A DNA stretch of 64,000 nucleotides from Lingula anatina (taxonomy: Eukaryota; Brachiopoda; Lingulata; Lingulida; Lingulidae). The notes under the pieces were generated by a model that had not been told where the DNA came from, did not search any database, and saw only the letters and a program-made list of their open reading frames with translations. Shown in pieces: positions 10,587 to 23,850 of this stretch. The position numbers and the translations under genes were made by a program. Position 1 is the stretch's first letter; every line of letters begins with the position of its first letter. The DNA lies in the NCBI RefSeq assembly GCF_001039355.2, contig NW_019775621.1, positions 175,277 to 239,276 on the forward strand, written 5' to 3'.

Positions 10587-11354
10587 ATTTCTTCATAAAA
10601 AATGCATTGTACCTGGCGTTTCCTCGTTTGGCAGAGCCTATTCGGGTAACAGCAGACAGAATGAACCGAGGTAAAGTACCTAGTTTGGCGATGAACGCTT
10701 TTCACGCTTCATACACCAGCTGTGTCATCCCCATGGAAGTGAGAGTGGAGAATGTCTGCAACCAATCTGAATCAGTACCATGAAATATAGTAGGCAAAGT
10801 GTCGACTGTGGTAAGCCGCACCGAGACGCAATGCGATGCGACGCGATAACTTATTAGGAACCAGACTCTATTTGCATGCTTTAACAAGCAGCATATTATA
10901 TATAAAGAATGGTAAGAATACAAATCAAAATAACGAAGTAAGGATTGCCTGGAAAGTTGCTAGCACCGGATACGGCTGACGTATCTGTAATTAGAGTAAT
11001 TTTCTTAAGCAAGGATATGGCAGTAATCCGCCACATAATGAATGGAATGCGCTCTCTTTCAGACGCCAGTTTCTTAATTAAAGGTATTTATTGCAAAAAA
11101 GGGGGTTCATTTTGCCATTATCACAAAGGTATATCATAGCCCATAGCGTAGAGAAATGTATGACTTATGTAACCGTTTGGAGTCCTAATTTCTCATTTAA
11201 CCGGGAAAAAGTGATATTCATCCGTTTCCATCTCTCTTATGAGAGAGACCCCAAGACAAGGTTTACAGATCGTAACTCCATGAACGGCATTGGATTTGGT
11301 ATATACCTGAATGATTCATTGAAAAATGATGCCAATAACAGGGTAATTAGTTTG

Positions 11355-11389
11355 TTTTTTTTTTTTTTTTTTTTCTTTTTTTTTTTTTT
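11355..11389. repeat. poly-T tract
   Basis: About 35 bp of T with a single C interruption. Confidence 0.9.
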
Positions 11390-12326
11390 GTTATATAAGC
11401 GTCTAAAGCCCTTTGATCATAAAAATTGTTATTTTAATCTACCTAGTGCTGTAGGTCAAGCAGTCAAGCATAAATAAAACTGTTTCACCCTATCTGTTCA
11501 AAGTATATTCAATTTCAAAACTTATTTACAAAAACATTTAGAAAAATTCGCTATCACTATGGCTAATAACAACTATGGCTGGCGTTAAAACGAGTTTCTG
11601 GGAAAAAAGATAAAAGAAAACATTATATTAGCAGCAATGTTTTTAAATGAATTATATCAATACAGAATCTTACATTTTACAAAGCATGGGACTGGAAAAT
11701 AAAAACAACAAATAGAGCTACCTTTATGTTTGTCGCTGTCATTTCCGTATCCAGGCATAGATATGCAATGCAAAGTCTCAGTGCCTTGATAGATGATCCA
11801 ATAAATAATACCCAATAATTAAAAAGACTTTAGCCTTTGATAAACGATATCCTTTATGTTGCTTATTTTTCAAGAAATGATGCAACAACTGTCAAAACCC
11901 AAACCTTTTCATTTCCTTCAACGGTTTATTAATACAACGGTAGACTCAGTCAACCGGGAACTTCTGAAACAATGTCTTTTTAACGCTAAATAACTCGTTG
12001 TTATGGTTTATTTCCAGGTTCAAGTCTCAAGTAGAAAATGACGGCCGTGGATAAGTATCTTTTTTTGTAAAAGTGATCAGGAAAAGACATGATGAACCAC
12101 TTTGATGCTACAAGATGCAAAAACAGCAGAAATCCTTTGGGAGCTTTGCTTGACCAAATTACATTCAACTGCAAGATTTTGGACATCGAAATCGAATTTG
12201 AACAAAGATTAATGATAATACCAATTACACGGTTTCCTTGATGTACCGCCAGGACTGAAACTAGTTGCAAGAGTCACAATAATAAAATTGCTGAGCCTGC
12301 TAAGCTCTTATTACAAACTTTTCTCA

Positions 12327-12328
<2 letters not shown>

Positions 12329-12361
<33 letters not shown>
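12329..12361. repeat. (ATT)n microsatellite
   Basis: About eleven ATT/TTA trinucleotides. Confidence 0.95.
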
Positions 12362-12362
<1 letters not shown>

Positions 12363-12510
12363 GGATACAGGTTAAACAATTGCACTTATTTCCATATAAG
12401 GGGTTTTGCATGCGTTACAGGCGGCTGAACTCAGTAGTAGGCGGCAATGAAAATCGTCTATTTCAAACATCTATATGTCTCAAAAGATATAAATTATCGT
12501 ACCGGTAAGA

Positions 12511-13511
12511 GTGCAGGCATAAAGGCACCTTTCTGAGGTAAATGAACGAGTTATCGTTGGCTGTGCCATGAAATAATGGCTGTATTCCAACTCACCAGTT
12601 CCCATAAGGTTATATCTCGATACCTTGGTGCTCTTTAGCGGTTGGATTGAATAGCTGTCATTATAGAGTCACAATCTATTCCCCTTTTCAAACTTTTTTT
12701 GCCAGTAATTTAAACTCAAAGCAAGATGAAGTATACCATAGTGGCATAATTGACACCCAAAACCAAAACAAAAAAGGCTATTGAAGACTGCATAAGAAAC
12801 GGACACCTTCCTTTAGTGATTGATTTTTCAAGCAATCTTACTCGTTCTTTGTATAAGGAATATAAATGATAGGCTGTGAAAGTGGCAGACGCTGTCTCAT
12901 TACTTTCCGTGTTGTGAGACGCAGCAGACGGTCGTTTCATTGCACAGAATTCAGTTTGGGACTGGCGTTCCCTAAATCCCGTACTCTAAGTGAATACTAT
13001 AGAGACCCATTCAAAACCAGTTGACAAAATTACGAACTATTTTGAAGGCTGGTTTCTGAGTTCCACGTTTTTAATTTCAAGGTACCCTCGCAACGGAGAA
13101 GAAAATTTAATTTTACTCGTGGCGAGCTGCATGTAGTTTAGAAATGCATAACTCAAAAACTGATTTTTAGACTCATTTTTTCTCAACGGTTTTAAGTAGA
13201 GCATACACCGGTTCTTAAGAGAAATAGCCGAAATCCTCAGTAAACCCCCTTTTATATAAAGCTGTAATGCACAATATATACCATTTTTAAAACTGGACAT
13301 ACTAAAGCCAGACTATGGGAAAGTATATATATGGTATGTAAAAAATAAAAAGTGTTGACAAGGCATTTTATGTCACTGTCAGTTTTGAAGGACACCGCAA
13401 TGTCACCTTTATTGTACCAGCACGTCGCTGCTGTTTCCAGATTCGGCGAAGGCACGTTTATAGAAGAGGAGCGCACGCGGCATTCAGTGCCCTGTCTCCG
13501 GAACTCGGGGG
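12511..13511. repeat. Duplicated 1001-bp block, left copy, ending at an assembly gap
   Basis: This block reappears at 13739-14739 at an offset of 1228 bp, and I saw no differences where I compared. Its right end abuts the N run exactly, and the matching point in the right copy enters a G-rich tract (about 14737-14768). That is what overlapping contig ends on both sides of an unresolved repeat would give. No gene is evident inside; the shared open frames have no domain. Confidence 0.85.
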
Positions 13512-13738
13512 NNNNNNNNNNNNNNNNNNNNNNNNNNNNNNNNNNNNNNNNNNNNNNNNNNNNNNNNNNNNNNNNNNNNNNNNNNNNNNNNNNNNNNNNN
13601 NNNNNNNNNNNNNNNNNNNNNNNNNNNNNNNNNNNNNNNNNNNNNNNNNNNNNNNNNNNNNNNNNNNNNNNNNNNNNNNNNNNNNNNNNNNNNNNNNNNN
13701 NNNNNNNNNNNNNNNNNNNNNNNNNNNNNNNNNNNNNN
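13512..13738. other. Assembly gap (227 N)
   Basis: Run of N. Flanked on both sides by the same 1001-bp sequence, so its true size may be zero or negative. Confidence 0.98.
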
Positions 13739-14739
13739 GTGCAGGCATAAAGGCACCTTTCTGAGGTAAATGAACGAGTTATCGTTGGCTGTGCCATGAA
13801 ATAATGGCTGTATTCCAACTCACCAGTTCCCATAAGGTTATATCTCGATACCTTGGTGCTCTTTAGCGGTTGGATTGAATAGCTGTCATTATAGAGTCAC
13901 AATCTATTCCCCTTTTCAAACTTTTTTTGCCAGTAATTTAAACTCAAAGCAAGATGAAGTATACCATAGTGGCATAATTGACACCCAAAACCAAAACAAA
14001 AAAGGCTATTGAAGACTGCATAAGAAACGGACACCTTCCTTTAGTGATTGATTTTTCAAGCAATCTTACTCGTTCTTTGTATAAGGAATATAAATGATAG
14101 GCTGTGAAAGTGGCAGACGCTGTCTCATTACTTTCCGTGTTGTGAGACGCAGCAGACGGTCGTTTCATTGCACAGAATTCAGTTTGGGACTGGCGTTCCC
14201 TAAATCCCGTACTCTAAGTGAATACTATAGAGACCCATTCAAAACCAGTTGACAAAATTACGAACTATTTTGAAGGCTGGTTTCTGAGTTCCACGTTTTT
14301 AATTTCAAGGTACCCTCGCAACGGAGAAGAAAATTTAATTTTACTCGTGGCGAGCTGCATGTAGTTTAGAAATGCATAACTCAAAAACTGATTTTTAGAC
14401 TCATTTTTTCTCAACGGTTTTAAGTAGAGCATACACCGGTTCTTAAGAGAAATAGCCGAAATCCTCAGTAAACCCCCTTTTATATAAAGCTGTAATGCAC
14501 AATATATACCATTTTTAAAACTGGACATACTAAAGCCAGACTATGGGAAAGTATATATATGGTATGTAAAAAATAAAAAGTGTTGACAAGGCATTTTATG
14601 TCACTGTCAGTTTTGAAGGACACCGCAATGTCACCTTTATTGTACCAGCACGTCGCTGCTGTTTCCAGATTCGGCGAAGGCACGTTTATAGAAGAGGAGC
14701 GCACGCGGCATTCAGTGCCCTGTCTCCGGAACTCGGGGG
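13739..14739. repeat. Duplicated 1001-bp block, right copy
   Basis: Matches 12511-13511. It continues into a G/T-rich run at 14740-14768, the probable cause of the assembly break. Confidence 0.85.
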
Positions 14740-14859
14740 TGGTGGGGGTGGGGGGTGGGGGTGGGGGGTCTATGTTCGAGCAAATACTAGCAAGAACGTC
14801 AATTGACGTCCTTGATACAAGTGAAGTATTGGAGACCCTGGCACATAAATATTAAAACC

Positions 14860-17800
14860 GTAGCCATTTATTCTAACATTATTACACTACTCTTCCTGTT
14901 TAAATTCTCCCTGGTAAAATCTGGCTTTCTGATATTGTAATAGATTACAGCACGTTATTTTAGAATTACTTGGTGGTAATACCAGAAGGATCGTGGAATG
15001 TCGGGTAATATGGCAGGCTTGGAAGCCACCACCGTTGGTCCAAGAGGGTGATTCAAAATATCAAGTCTTTTTGAAAGAGCCGTAATCGAAAGGATTCAGA
15101 CAAAACAATTGCAACTGGCAGAAAAGATATTGAGTTTAAATTAGCTTCACTTTCAATGCCATGTAGATATCCAATATGGCTTATTTATTTCGTTATATAT
15201 TTTACTATATTTCATTTTGTTATATTTCATTTTTTGTTTTCTTATATTTCTGTGTACAGTGAATTCAGTAGTATATCTCTGAACCTTGAACACTGTCCTG
15301 AACTCCATTATCATCAAGTCAGTTTGACAAGCAATTCTCATTATTCTTTACGTTAGTTTTAGAAATTGTTCCCAGATGTTGGGATCAATAGCAAAGCTAA
15401 TAATCCGCGGATAAATATTATAATTGAATGTATTCACAACATGCTGTGACAATAATATAATTACGGTGCCCAGGGTCGCGATTTTGTCCTCGTGCCAACA
15501 ACTGAAAAAAACAACAACAACAAAATCAGTGATAATAATAATTAAGCCAAGCTATATTATTATTAACACCTTAGCTTAGTGCCTTGTGTAAAATGTGCAT
15601 ATGTACAGAAAACATTACCTTTAAAATGGGATAGCGTGACTGGGTATTCCCTTCAAACCTTAGCATGCCAAGGATAAATATAAATATAAATATAGCTAAG
15701 AAAATCCTTGAAATTGTAGCAAGTTTTATATTGTACAAAACCTTTCAGAAAATTGCCATCTAAAAACCGGTTTTGAATTCTAAATTTCTACACCTAAAAC
15801 CGCTAGGAAAATGTAGATATAGAAACAAATTTTTGAGTTTTATATTTCTAAATTTTACAGTCAGTAGTGAACGTATCTCTCTCTCTTTCTCTCTTTCTCA
15901 CTCTCTTCAGAGTGACTCAAAAACTATAAGCTTTAAGAGCTATAATGGGTTCAGGGATCATAATTTTGTGAACAGTTTTGAATACGGCAAACCCTGATGG
16001 AATTCTGGAAATAAGTTGGAATTTCCTAGGATTTTTTTTTCTTATTTTGCTACATATAAGTGTCACGCTCAGGGTTTCTATATCTTCATTTTCCCAATGG
16101 TTTTGGATGCAGAAATTCAGAATTCAAAACCCGGGGATTCCAGGACAACTCGTGGATTAATGTATACAAGATTGACATTGAGCAATAGCGCGTTCCAAGC
16201 AGGCGCACGATGGTTGAATCATGGTCAAAATTACCCATGGTAAAATAAAAGTTGAATCAACATCCGATTTACGTTTGATTTTGTAAGTTTTAGGTAAAAC
16301 CAGCTTATTGTAAGCTTTAAAATCTCAATTAATTAAGACGCAGAAAGTGATCTTGGTGCTTCTGCCAGAAGTCTCAATGTACATGCACCTTCATGTGACA
16401 AATGTTAAACGGTGTTATTTAGAATTGACTCCAAATATCCAGAATAACATGCGCTGTTTTCCCAGGTAACCGATTCCAAGAAAACTTCGGATCAGCACCT
16501 TCACTTGCAGGTACTGCTAATTAAAAGCTTGGTTGAAATGGCGCTTAATATCTAATTCGCCGATGTTTAATTTATGAAAGCGACGGTGTTTTTGCAAAGT
16601 GTTGTTCATTGAAGGTTCAGCATAGTTTCTGGGAACTGTCAACAGGTTCAGGCTAGTAGTTATATATATCTAGCGGAAAAGTACCTCTAACATGGTCCAA
16701 AAGCGCTTTTCTTTTTACTTTGAGGGCGATTATAATTATAGAAAGATCATTCACTCTGGGTACGTAGTGCTTCATAAATTGATGGTTTTGTTTTAATATC
16801 ATTTACAAATGATAAAATTAAAATGTCAAATGTGTTGCAAGCGCACTGGCTGTTCCAAAACTCATTATTATACAACTATGCCAAAACTAGAAAATGAACC
16901 TAACACAAGTCACTGTCGTAAAGCAGCCTTACAAGTGTATTAAAAGATCACGTGTACTTACTTTATTGTATAAAGTAAGGTAACAATTATATAAGTGCTA
17001 TTAGTATGCCATGGTTTTTTATTCATAATTATCCTTATTGTATATTTGTATAGTACTCTTCTTATATTAGAGAGCCAACAAATGTCAAACCATGTACACA
17101 TTAAGAGCTCAATAAACATTATAATAAATAAATGGTACACTGTAAAACTAGCTAACATAAAATAAGATTGGCAGTCCTTAGCGCCTGGGGATTAACAGCA
17201 GCCAGGAGTGCAGAGTTTCCAACTTTTTGACAGGTGGTTGTGTAGACTGACTTTAAATACAGATTACCAAAGCGTTCTGTGCCTCTACAATGTAGACATT
17301 TGTTTCAAGTTATCTAAGCTCAGGGTGACATTTGCAAAAACCGATTCGCCAAAGCCTTTTGCAACTATTCTTTTATCAATGATTTTGGGTAGGTGGGTTT
17401 TGCATGGTAGCCAAAACAATGTCTGCTGCATTAACAGGGCAAAAGTCTGTGCAGGTAAAAGACCCCATACGCAACCAGTTGATCTGCTGACTAACTAGTC
17501 CGCGGATCAAATATTGCGCGCACTTGACAATGAATTTCCGCCTACCAGGTGCACCGCCCAGCATGGGGCGAACCAATTGGTTCTGAATGGGCCCTGACTC
17601 ATGTTCGTTCATATCGAAGGCTAACGTGACTCGCGTCGACTGACAAGTTCAAGTATATTTTCAAGAAATGTTATTGAGAAGTCTGCTATTTTTTGATTCA
17701 GAACCAAATCTCATGGGTAATTTAAACAATTATTTCTACACATTACCGGTACCTTTGGTTTCTTCTCGCCTACTCATACTGGCTCTCGTTCATTTTTTCT

Positions 17801-18285
17801 TTCTTACTGCGATGGTTTGAAGATAATTCTGCTTAATTTGGGTAATTAGACTATCCCCCGCTTAACACGGAAACCAAATTTCTGTCGTTGATGGGATGGA
17901 TAAATGACATTCTGGATAAAAAGATAACGAAGACAGAGAATGAAGAGACACGAACTGTGCCCATAAGCACGGAAATCTATCAAAACTCGACTTACGTACC
18001 GGAATATGCTTTTCAAGTCACAGAAAAGCTACGGCAATCATTATTATCTGCTACAATTTTCTATCAAAAGAAAAGTGCTGATGGAATTTCCTGTAAATAA
18101 TTGGCTTTTTTGTTGAAATGTCTTCTTATCTAACCAGGAGGCTATGATTGATGTCTTTTTTTCTGTTTGTTACATTTCTTGTTGCTGTAAATGAGTGTTT
18201 AAAAAAGTTGGGATAAAACAGATAAATCCCAAACGAAGAGGTGTGACAAGGACCACGGACATCATCGAGCAGCCAAAATCATTAA
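14860..18285. other. Gene-poor AT-rich region
   Basis: No gene recognised. Contains a pyrimidine-rich CT tract near 15876-15907 and short A/T repeats. The open frames, at most 96 codons, carry no motif. Confidence 0.55.
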
Positions 18286-18289
18286 TTTC

Positions 18290-18467
18290 TTTCCCGGCCC
18301 CTAGCGAAGGGGGGGTCGGGGGGTTCGAAGGAACCGCTCTTTTTGTCTAGAAAGAGTCCATTCTGGGTACAATTTGATCCAGGTACACAAAGGTTTCATT
18401 GTAAAAGGTAAACTTTTTCAGAAAAAGACCCCCCCCCCCCTTTAGAATTTGCTGGTTACGGGCCTGC
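18290..18467. mobile_element. MITE copy 3, CAGGCCCGTAGCCAG family
   Basis: The left end CCGGCCCCTAGCGAAG is decayed, while the right end CTGGTTACGGGCCTG is well kept. The shared internal blocks are GGTTCGAAGG, TCCATTCTGGGTACAATTTGA, ATTGTAAAAGGT and CTTTTTCAGAAAAAGA. A poly-C expansion lies inside the right half. Confidence 0.7.
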
Positions 18468-18540
18468 GTTCTGTGAGATCGACGACTAGCACTGTTGAAT
18501 CCTTCCATTGTGTTCTATGGTGAGCTTATACATTATAATA

Positions 18541-18642
18541 GTCTCTCCGCCTCTCACACGCGTCGTCCCTGCGGGGGTACAGTCATTAAATCTCGGCTCC
18601 ATTGGGGCCACGCGTGGGGAGGCGTGTGAGAGGCGGAGAGAC
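18541..18642. repeat. 102-bp element with perfect 21-bp inverted repeats
   Basis: Arms at 18541-18561 and 18622-18642 are exact reverse complements and contain CTCTCCGCCTCTCACACG. The interior (60 bp) is GC-rich compared with the neighbourhood. No ORF. It could be a tiny MITE or a stable RNA hairpin. I see no other copy in the window. Confidence 0.85.
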
Positions 18643-18723
18643 AGTTAAAGGATTAGGGGGGTTTCTTTCATGTACGTCCGCCATATTTAGTTCTCGGCTT
18701 TGTAGAGCCTCGGCTCTTCTCAA

Positions 18724-18741
18724 TGTGAATGCGGCCTAACA
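18724..18741. mobile_element. Isolated end of the TTAGGCCGCATTC-type element
   Basis: Carries GTGAATGCGGCCTAAC, the same right end as the element at 6119-6454, with a similar ATATGGCGG inner block in reverse about 50 bp inward. The partner end is not visible, so this is a partial copy. Confidence 0.45.
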
Positions 18742-18749
18742 TACCTCGC

Positions 18750-19310
18750 GATCAGCTTTTCTGCACGTTGCTGAACATTGCTAGCAGTCGGATTTTCCCA
18801 CAAAGATCCCCTGCACTAGTCTCATTAGTTCGAAAATCGCTCTCAGTTAATTAAGGCAGCATATTTCTTAGAAGACAAATCAAGATTGATTCTGCGGCCG
18901 ATCCCGCGTAGTCTGACTTACAAGATCCGTGGAAGCAGTTTGCTGTGCTGGTGGTTTTAAACACAAACAGGCAGTTGAAAATATAGATTAGCACGTGCTT
19001 CAACATACGTGAACCACCACGACAGCGAAGATCGACGTGTCACTTTTTTCTGAAAAATATCAACGCCAGTTTAAAAGGTCTACCTGTGGTATGACGCCTG
19101 TCGCTGTTGTCGGTATCTCATACACCAGACATCCAGTAATATGTCGGACAGTCCGCATTGTCTTTAGACAATACATACCCCTATGTCAGCTGATACCAAA
19201 GGCAGACAATCTGTTCTCGAAGATTTGTTCGAGATTAAAGTAAAGGGAATCTCTGATCACTGTTACTGCAGCCCACAGAACAACACATAAACACGGTGCG
19301 GTTTTAAGAC
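18750..19310. other. Gene-free stretch
   Basis: No coding signal recognised; one 68-codon open frame without motifs. Confidence 0.45.
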
Positions 19311-19312
19311 TG

Positions 19313-20165
19313 GGTTGCCATCCCTAGATCAATCTAACAGAATCGGTCCATCTCCACGGGATCCCTCGCTAAACTGCTTTTAGCCCAAATGGTGTAGACG
19401 TCTGGGACGCCCACTAAAGCTGCTAACAATTCAATTCAATTCAATTTATTTCTGTACTGGTACATAGATTGTCATGACCTTGTACAATATGATATACTAA
19501 TGACGATACAATACAGTTAGTGCATTACCATCTTTATATAATGGACATACGTATCAGTAAAATTACTCATAAAATATTCTATCTAAGCAATGCGATAAAC
19601 CTTGGTGTGATTTTAAATTTACCATAAACATACTATAAACATGTTACACAAAAAGAATATGTTTAAACTTAAACCAAGGTTACATAGCTGTTTAAAGCCA
19701 GTTTGATGACATGGATAATTACGACTAATGACAATTACATAAGACAGATAAGTAAATAAGTTACACAGATATAAATATTGTGCCATGTTCAGTCCCACTG
19801 CCGAGTCACTTCTCACAACAGTGGGACCATACACTGACATTTTAAAGGATATGCTAAGAGTTACCAAGCAGAGCAACTACTTCACTTCTTTTCTTGAATG
19901 ATTTGATTATAAAGTTGGAGAGGGACACTAGAGTATCTTTTTTGGCACTGTTAAATACATGGCATAAATGACTGTCTGGTGACCTGGGATCAGCTTTTAG
20001 GATTGAGGTTTTACTTAAAAAGGTGACGATAGTTAATTATCCCCTATCAGTCTCAACAGGCGTAACAGATATCTAAGCCGCCCAAGTTAATTGCACATAA
20101 GCGAGAATTCCCTCGGAGATAGTTCGATCCAAATTTAGTACGATAGTCTCTGGGAATGGTCTCTA
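19313..20165. mobile_element. Inverted-repeat element, about 0.85 kb, interrupted by a LINE 3' end
   Basis: The left arm (about 19313-19377) reads AATCGGTCCATCTCCACGGG then ATCCCTCGCT. The right arm on the opposite strand (20165 down to 20092) reads TTTGGATCGAACTATCTCCG then AGGGAATTCTCGCT. Both match the arms of the foldback at 485-694. The LINE fragment lies between them, so it most likely inserted into an older element. The boundaries are estimates. Confidence 0.45.
19427..20015 (-). pseudogene. 5'-truncated LINE-like retroelement 3' end with (TTGAA)n tail
   Basis: On the minus strand, an open stretch containing SPDSHLCHVFNSAKKDTLVS, then LSNFIIKSFKKRSEVVALLG, ends in a stop at 19854-19856. 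About 400 bp of non-coding sequence follow, then AATAAATTGAATTGAATTG. An AATAAATTGAATTGAATTG tail is typical of CR1/Jockey-type LINEs in invertebrates. I cannot assign the clade, and the peptide itself lacks a diagnostic RT motif, so the call rests on the tail and layout. Confidence 0.5.
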
Positions 20166-20169
20166 AGGA

Positions 20170-21991
20170 AATCAGCGCTGTCTATGCTAACCACAGAGCA
20201 CATGAAAGCGTACGTTAAATCGTGTAGATGAGGGCAAACAAACAAAAACGACATCTTTTTATAAATAAGAAAATAAAACGTCGAAAATTAGGAATTTGAC
20301 GCCTCGGAGTGCATTTGTTTTTAGTAGAAAATGGACCAAAAGGAGAGCATACAGCCAACTCCTTATCCATACAACGTGTCTTTTGATCTTGTTTTATCTG
20401 TCTGAACTGAAAGAATGGTCTTCGAAATAATTACGCTTGCAAAGTACATCTCACAGTCAAAACGTCTTGGTGAGCCAGGTATCAATGGCCTTCCGGGAAG
20501 AGAGGCATTACAATACCTTCAGAAACTCTCTTAAAAGGTTTTTTCCAGGGCTAATTACAATACAAACGCACGCGTTCCCTTTTGCCAACCACGCACTGAA
20601 TTGAAATCTAATAACAGTATTGGCCTAAGTTGACACTGACTATGTGCAATAATAAAAGTATCTTTGTTGAGCACATCAACAGTTAAAAAACAAAAATAAA
20701 ATGCACATATATCAAGTAATTGGATTTTAAATCCTATTGTGTGAAACAACACTTTAAAAAGCAAGGATTTGTACGCATACAATAAGATTTTGACATACAC
20801 ACTTTAAATTATGTTCTGTCCTAAAAGCATTCTACGCACTTCAGACCTTCATATGGGAAACATTACTATTTCTAAAAAATCATCAATTTTCCTTAAAACG
20901 TCAAGGCATGTCCCTTCTCCTAAGAAAAATTTGATCTGATCATCCATTTTGGAGTTGTAAATTTCAATTTTATCATTTGCACTTCACCAGTCTCCATGTC
21001 CAATATGAGAGTGACTCAAAAATTATATAAACATAACAATAAAAATATTGTTATTTTGTCAAATGGTTTGGAAATAGTGAGTAAGGAAAAAGTGATGACA
21101 ATTCCAGGAAAAATTTATTTGGCTATAAAAAGATATGTCTAATGGGGGTAGCCTACCTTTAATCATATGGTACAACAATAAACGGCTAACCCTATAATCA
21201 AACTGAGTGCACAGCACAAAAAACCAAGACATACATTTTTAAAATTTTAAAAGGAAATGCTACTAACATATTAACAAATATGTACTAAAAGACTGTATAC
21301 AGCATCCATATGACAATGCATAAACAAAAATATATACACATTCATGCATGTTAATACAAAAATCAATATTAAAGGAGATTCAAAATCTTTTTCAGTTCTA
21401 CCACAAATACACTTGTTAATCCTGTTTTGCATATGAATATATTTTTAAGGTGCACTTGACTTATGCTTGTGGCACTCAGCGTGGATGAGAAAAACATAAG
21501 TGTTCTAAAAAAACAGTATCGCTTTTATAAATTAATCAATTTCATGACAAAGGCTGGGTAAAATAATTGCAACTATTACAAATATGTGGTTTCTTGAACC
21601 ACAACACACATTATATGCTGATGTGGATTTTGACAGAAAAGATGAAATATCAGTGTATGTTTGTATTGATAAAAAGAATGGGTCTCAAATATGTCAAGAC
21701 CCCATTAGTAGTTTTAACTAATTGTAATTAGTCATTTTAACTTATTTAAATCCAGTTAAAATAATTAAAATCCTCCAGTTCATGGCAAAGGAATTCTACT
21801 TGTATTTTATGAGAATAGAGTAAAACGTATAACATAAATTTAATCTCCTGGGAGCAAAACAAAGTCACTTGGTTAATGGCAGAGATAAACTGAATACATA
21901 AAATTTACAAATAAACTGGTGCAAACTTTGTAAAACCAATATGCTGCTTCTGAAACTTGCCCAATACAGAAAAATATATCATAAATTAAAA

Positions 21992-22028
<37 letters not shown>

Positions 22029-22164
22029 ACAAGCGTGAGGGTGGAACAGAGTGCTCAACAGTCCGGAGCATTTGTACACAATTAAAATTAATAAATAAAT
22101 AAATAAACAAGAGACATGCAATTACCCCGACTCTGACTCTGGGTATGCCCATGAAAACCATGAA

Positions 22165-22170
<6 letters not shown>
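20170..22170. other. Gene-free AT-rich stretch downstream of PM20D1 copy B
   Basis: No gene found. It contains an (AT)n run (22000-22027). This is the 3' flank of the minus-strand PM20D1 copy B. Confidence 0.55.
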
Positions 22171-22171
<1 letters not shown>

Positions 22172-22212
<41 letters not shown>

Positions 22213-22988
22213 CTGAGAATTACTTCATCCCTATTCAAATACAATTTTGGATATTTGGATATTGAATGTGTTGAAAAAAAATGTAAAAAATGTTTTCTGA
22301 TAGTTTATTAAACAGGGGCAGCTTCAGAGATATTTTCTTTACTTTCAATAGCTTTATAGTCTTCTGTTTGACTTTTTGCACTCTTAAGTGCTGCCCTCTT
22401 TTGGCAGTGCTCAGGCTAACTTGCTGCCACCTACTGGAATCCACATAGTTTACAACTCCTCAGTATGAGAGTGAAGAACCTGCAACTTTTCCTGGTCTGC
22501 ATTGAGAATTAGGTGATAAAAGAAGTTGATTATTTGCTCAAAGTTCTGCAAAGCAATTCTCTCGTTGTATCCATGAATTCTTTTGGGCTCCTCTGGTCCC
22601 ATCACAGCAGGCAAGAACCTATAGATAGAGTCAGTCAGGTTGAGGTATCGGTAGTGTCTTGTATCTGTGTTGGCCACCATGATACCTACAATAGCCAGAT
22701 ATAGTAAATGGGTTAAATAAAAAGAAAACGAAAAAGCTAAAATGGACAAATTTGAAGACATCCATTATCAACATGAAAAAATCTCAAAAACTGATTAACT
22801 GCATCTGTAATGGGAATAATACCTGACATAGCCCAAAGGCATGTGTTACTTAAAAATAATTTTTTGTCAATCAAGAAAGATTTCTCAGGTTTTGGGGGAC
22901 ATTGGTTAACAAATGAAGATACTGGTAAGCATTGGACTTGAACCTCTGTGTTGGTTAGGATCAGCGTAAATACAAGGTGTTAAACTCT

Positions 22989-23031
<43 letters not shown>

Positions 23032-23807
23032 CTGAGAATTACTTCATCCCTATTCAAATACAATTTTGGATATTTGGATATTGAATGTGTTGAAAAAAAA
23101 TGTAAAAAATGTTTTCTGATAGTTTATTAAACAGGGGCAGCTTCAGAGATATTTTCTTTACTTTCAATAGCTTTATAGTCTTCTGTTTGACTTTTTGCAC
23201 TCTTAAGTGCTGCCCTCTTTTGGCAGTGCTCAGGCTAACTTGCTGCCACCTACTGGAATCCACATAGTTTACAACTCCTCAGTATGAGAGTGAAGAACCT
23301 GCAACTTTTCCTGGTCTGCATTGAGAATTAGGTGATAAAAGAAGTTGATTATTTGCTCAAAGTTCTGCAAAGCAATTCTCTCGTTGTATCCATGAATTCT
23401 TTTGGGCTCCTCTGGTCCCATCACAGCAGGCAAGAACCTATAGATAGAGTCAGTCAGGTTGAGGTATCGGTAGTGTCTTGTATCTGTGTTGGCCACCATG
23501 ATACCTACAATAGCCAGATATAGTAAATGGGTTAAATAAAAAGAAAACGAAAAAGCTAAAATGGACAAATTTGAAGACATCCATTATCAACATGAAAAAA
23601 ACTTAAAAACTGATTAACTGCATCTGTAATGGGAATAATACCTGACATAGCCCAAAGGCATGTGTTACTTAAAAATAATTTTTTGTCAATCAAGAAAGAT
23701 TTCTCAGGTTTTGGGGGACATTGGTTAACAAATGAAGATACTGGTAAGCATTGGACTTGAACCTCTGTGTTGGTTAGGATCAGCGTAAATACAAGGTGTT
23801 AAACTCT

Positions 23808-23850
<43 letters not shown>

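Larger units (their letters stand above)
9680..12320. other. Gene-poor region
   Basis: No supported gene. Contents noted separately are the foldback at 10464-10586 and a T tract (about 11355-11389). Open frames of 60-128 codons occur, but none has a domain, and one of them translates the T tract. Confidence 0.55.

Noticed and set aside
13252-13833. Long open frames across 13252-13833
   Set aside because: They are open only because N bases are not read as stops.
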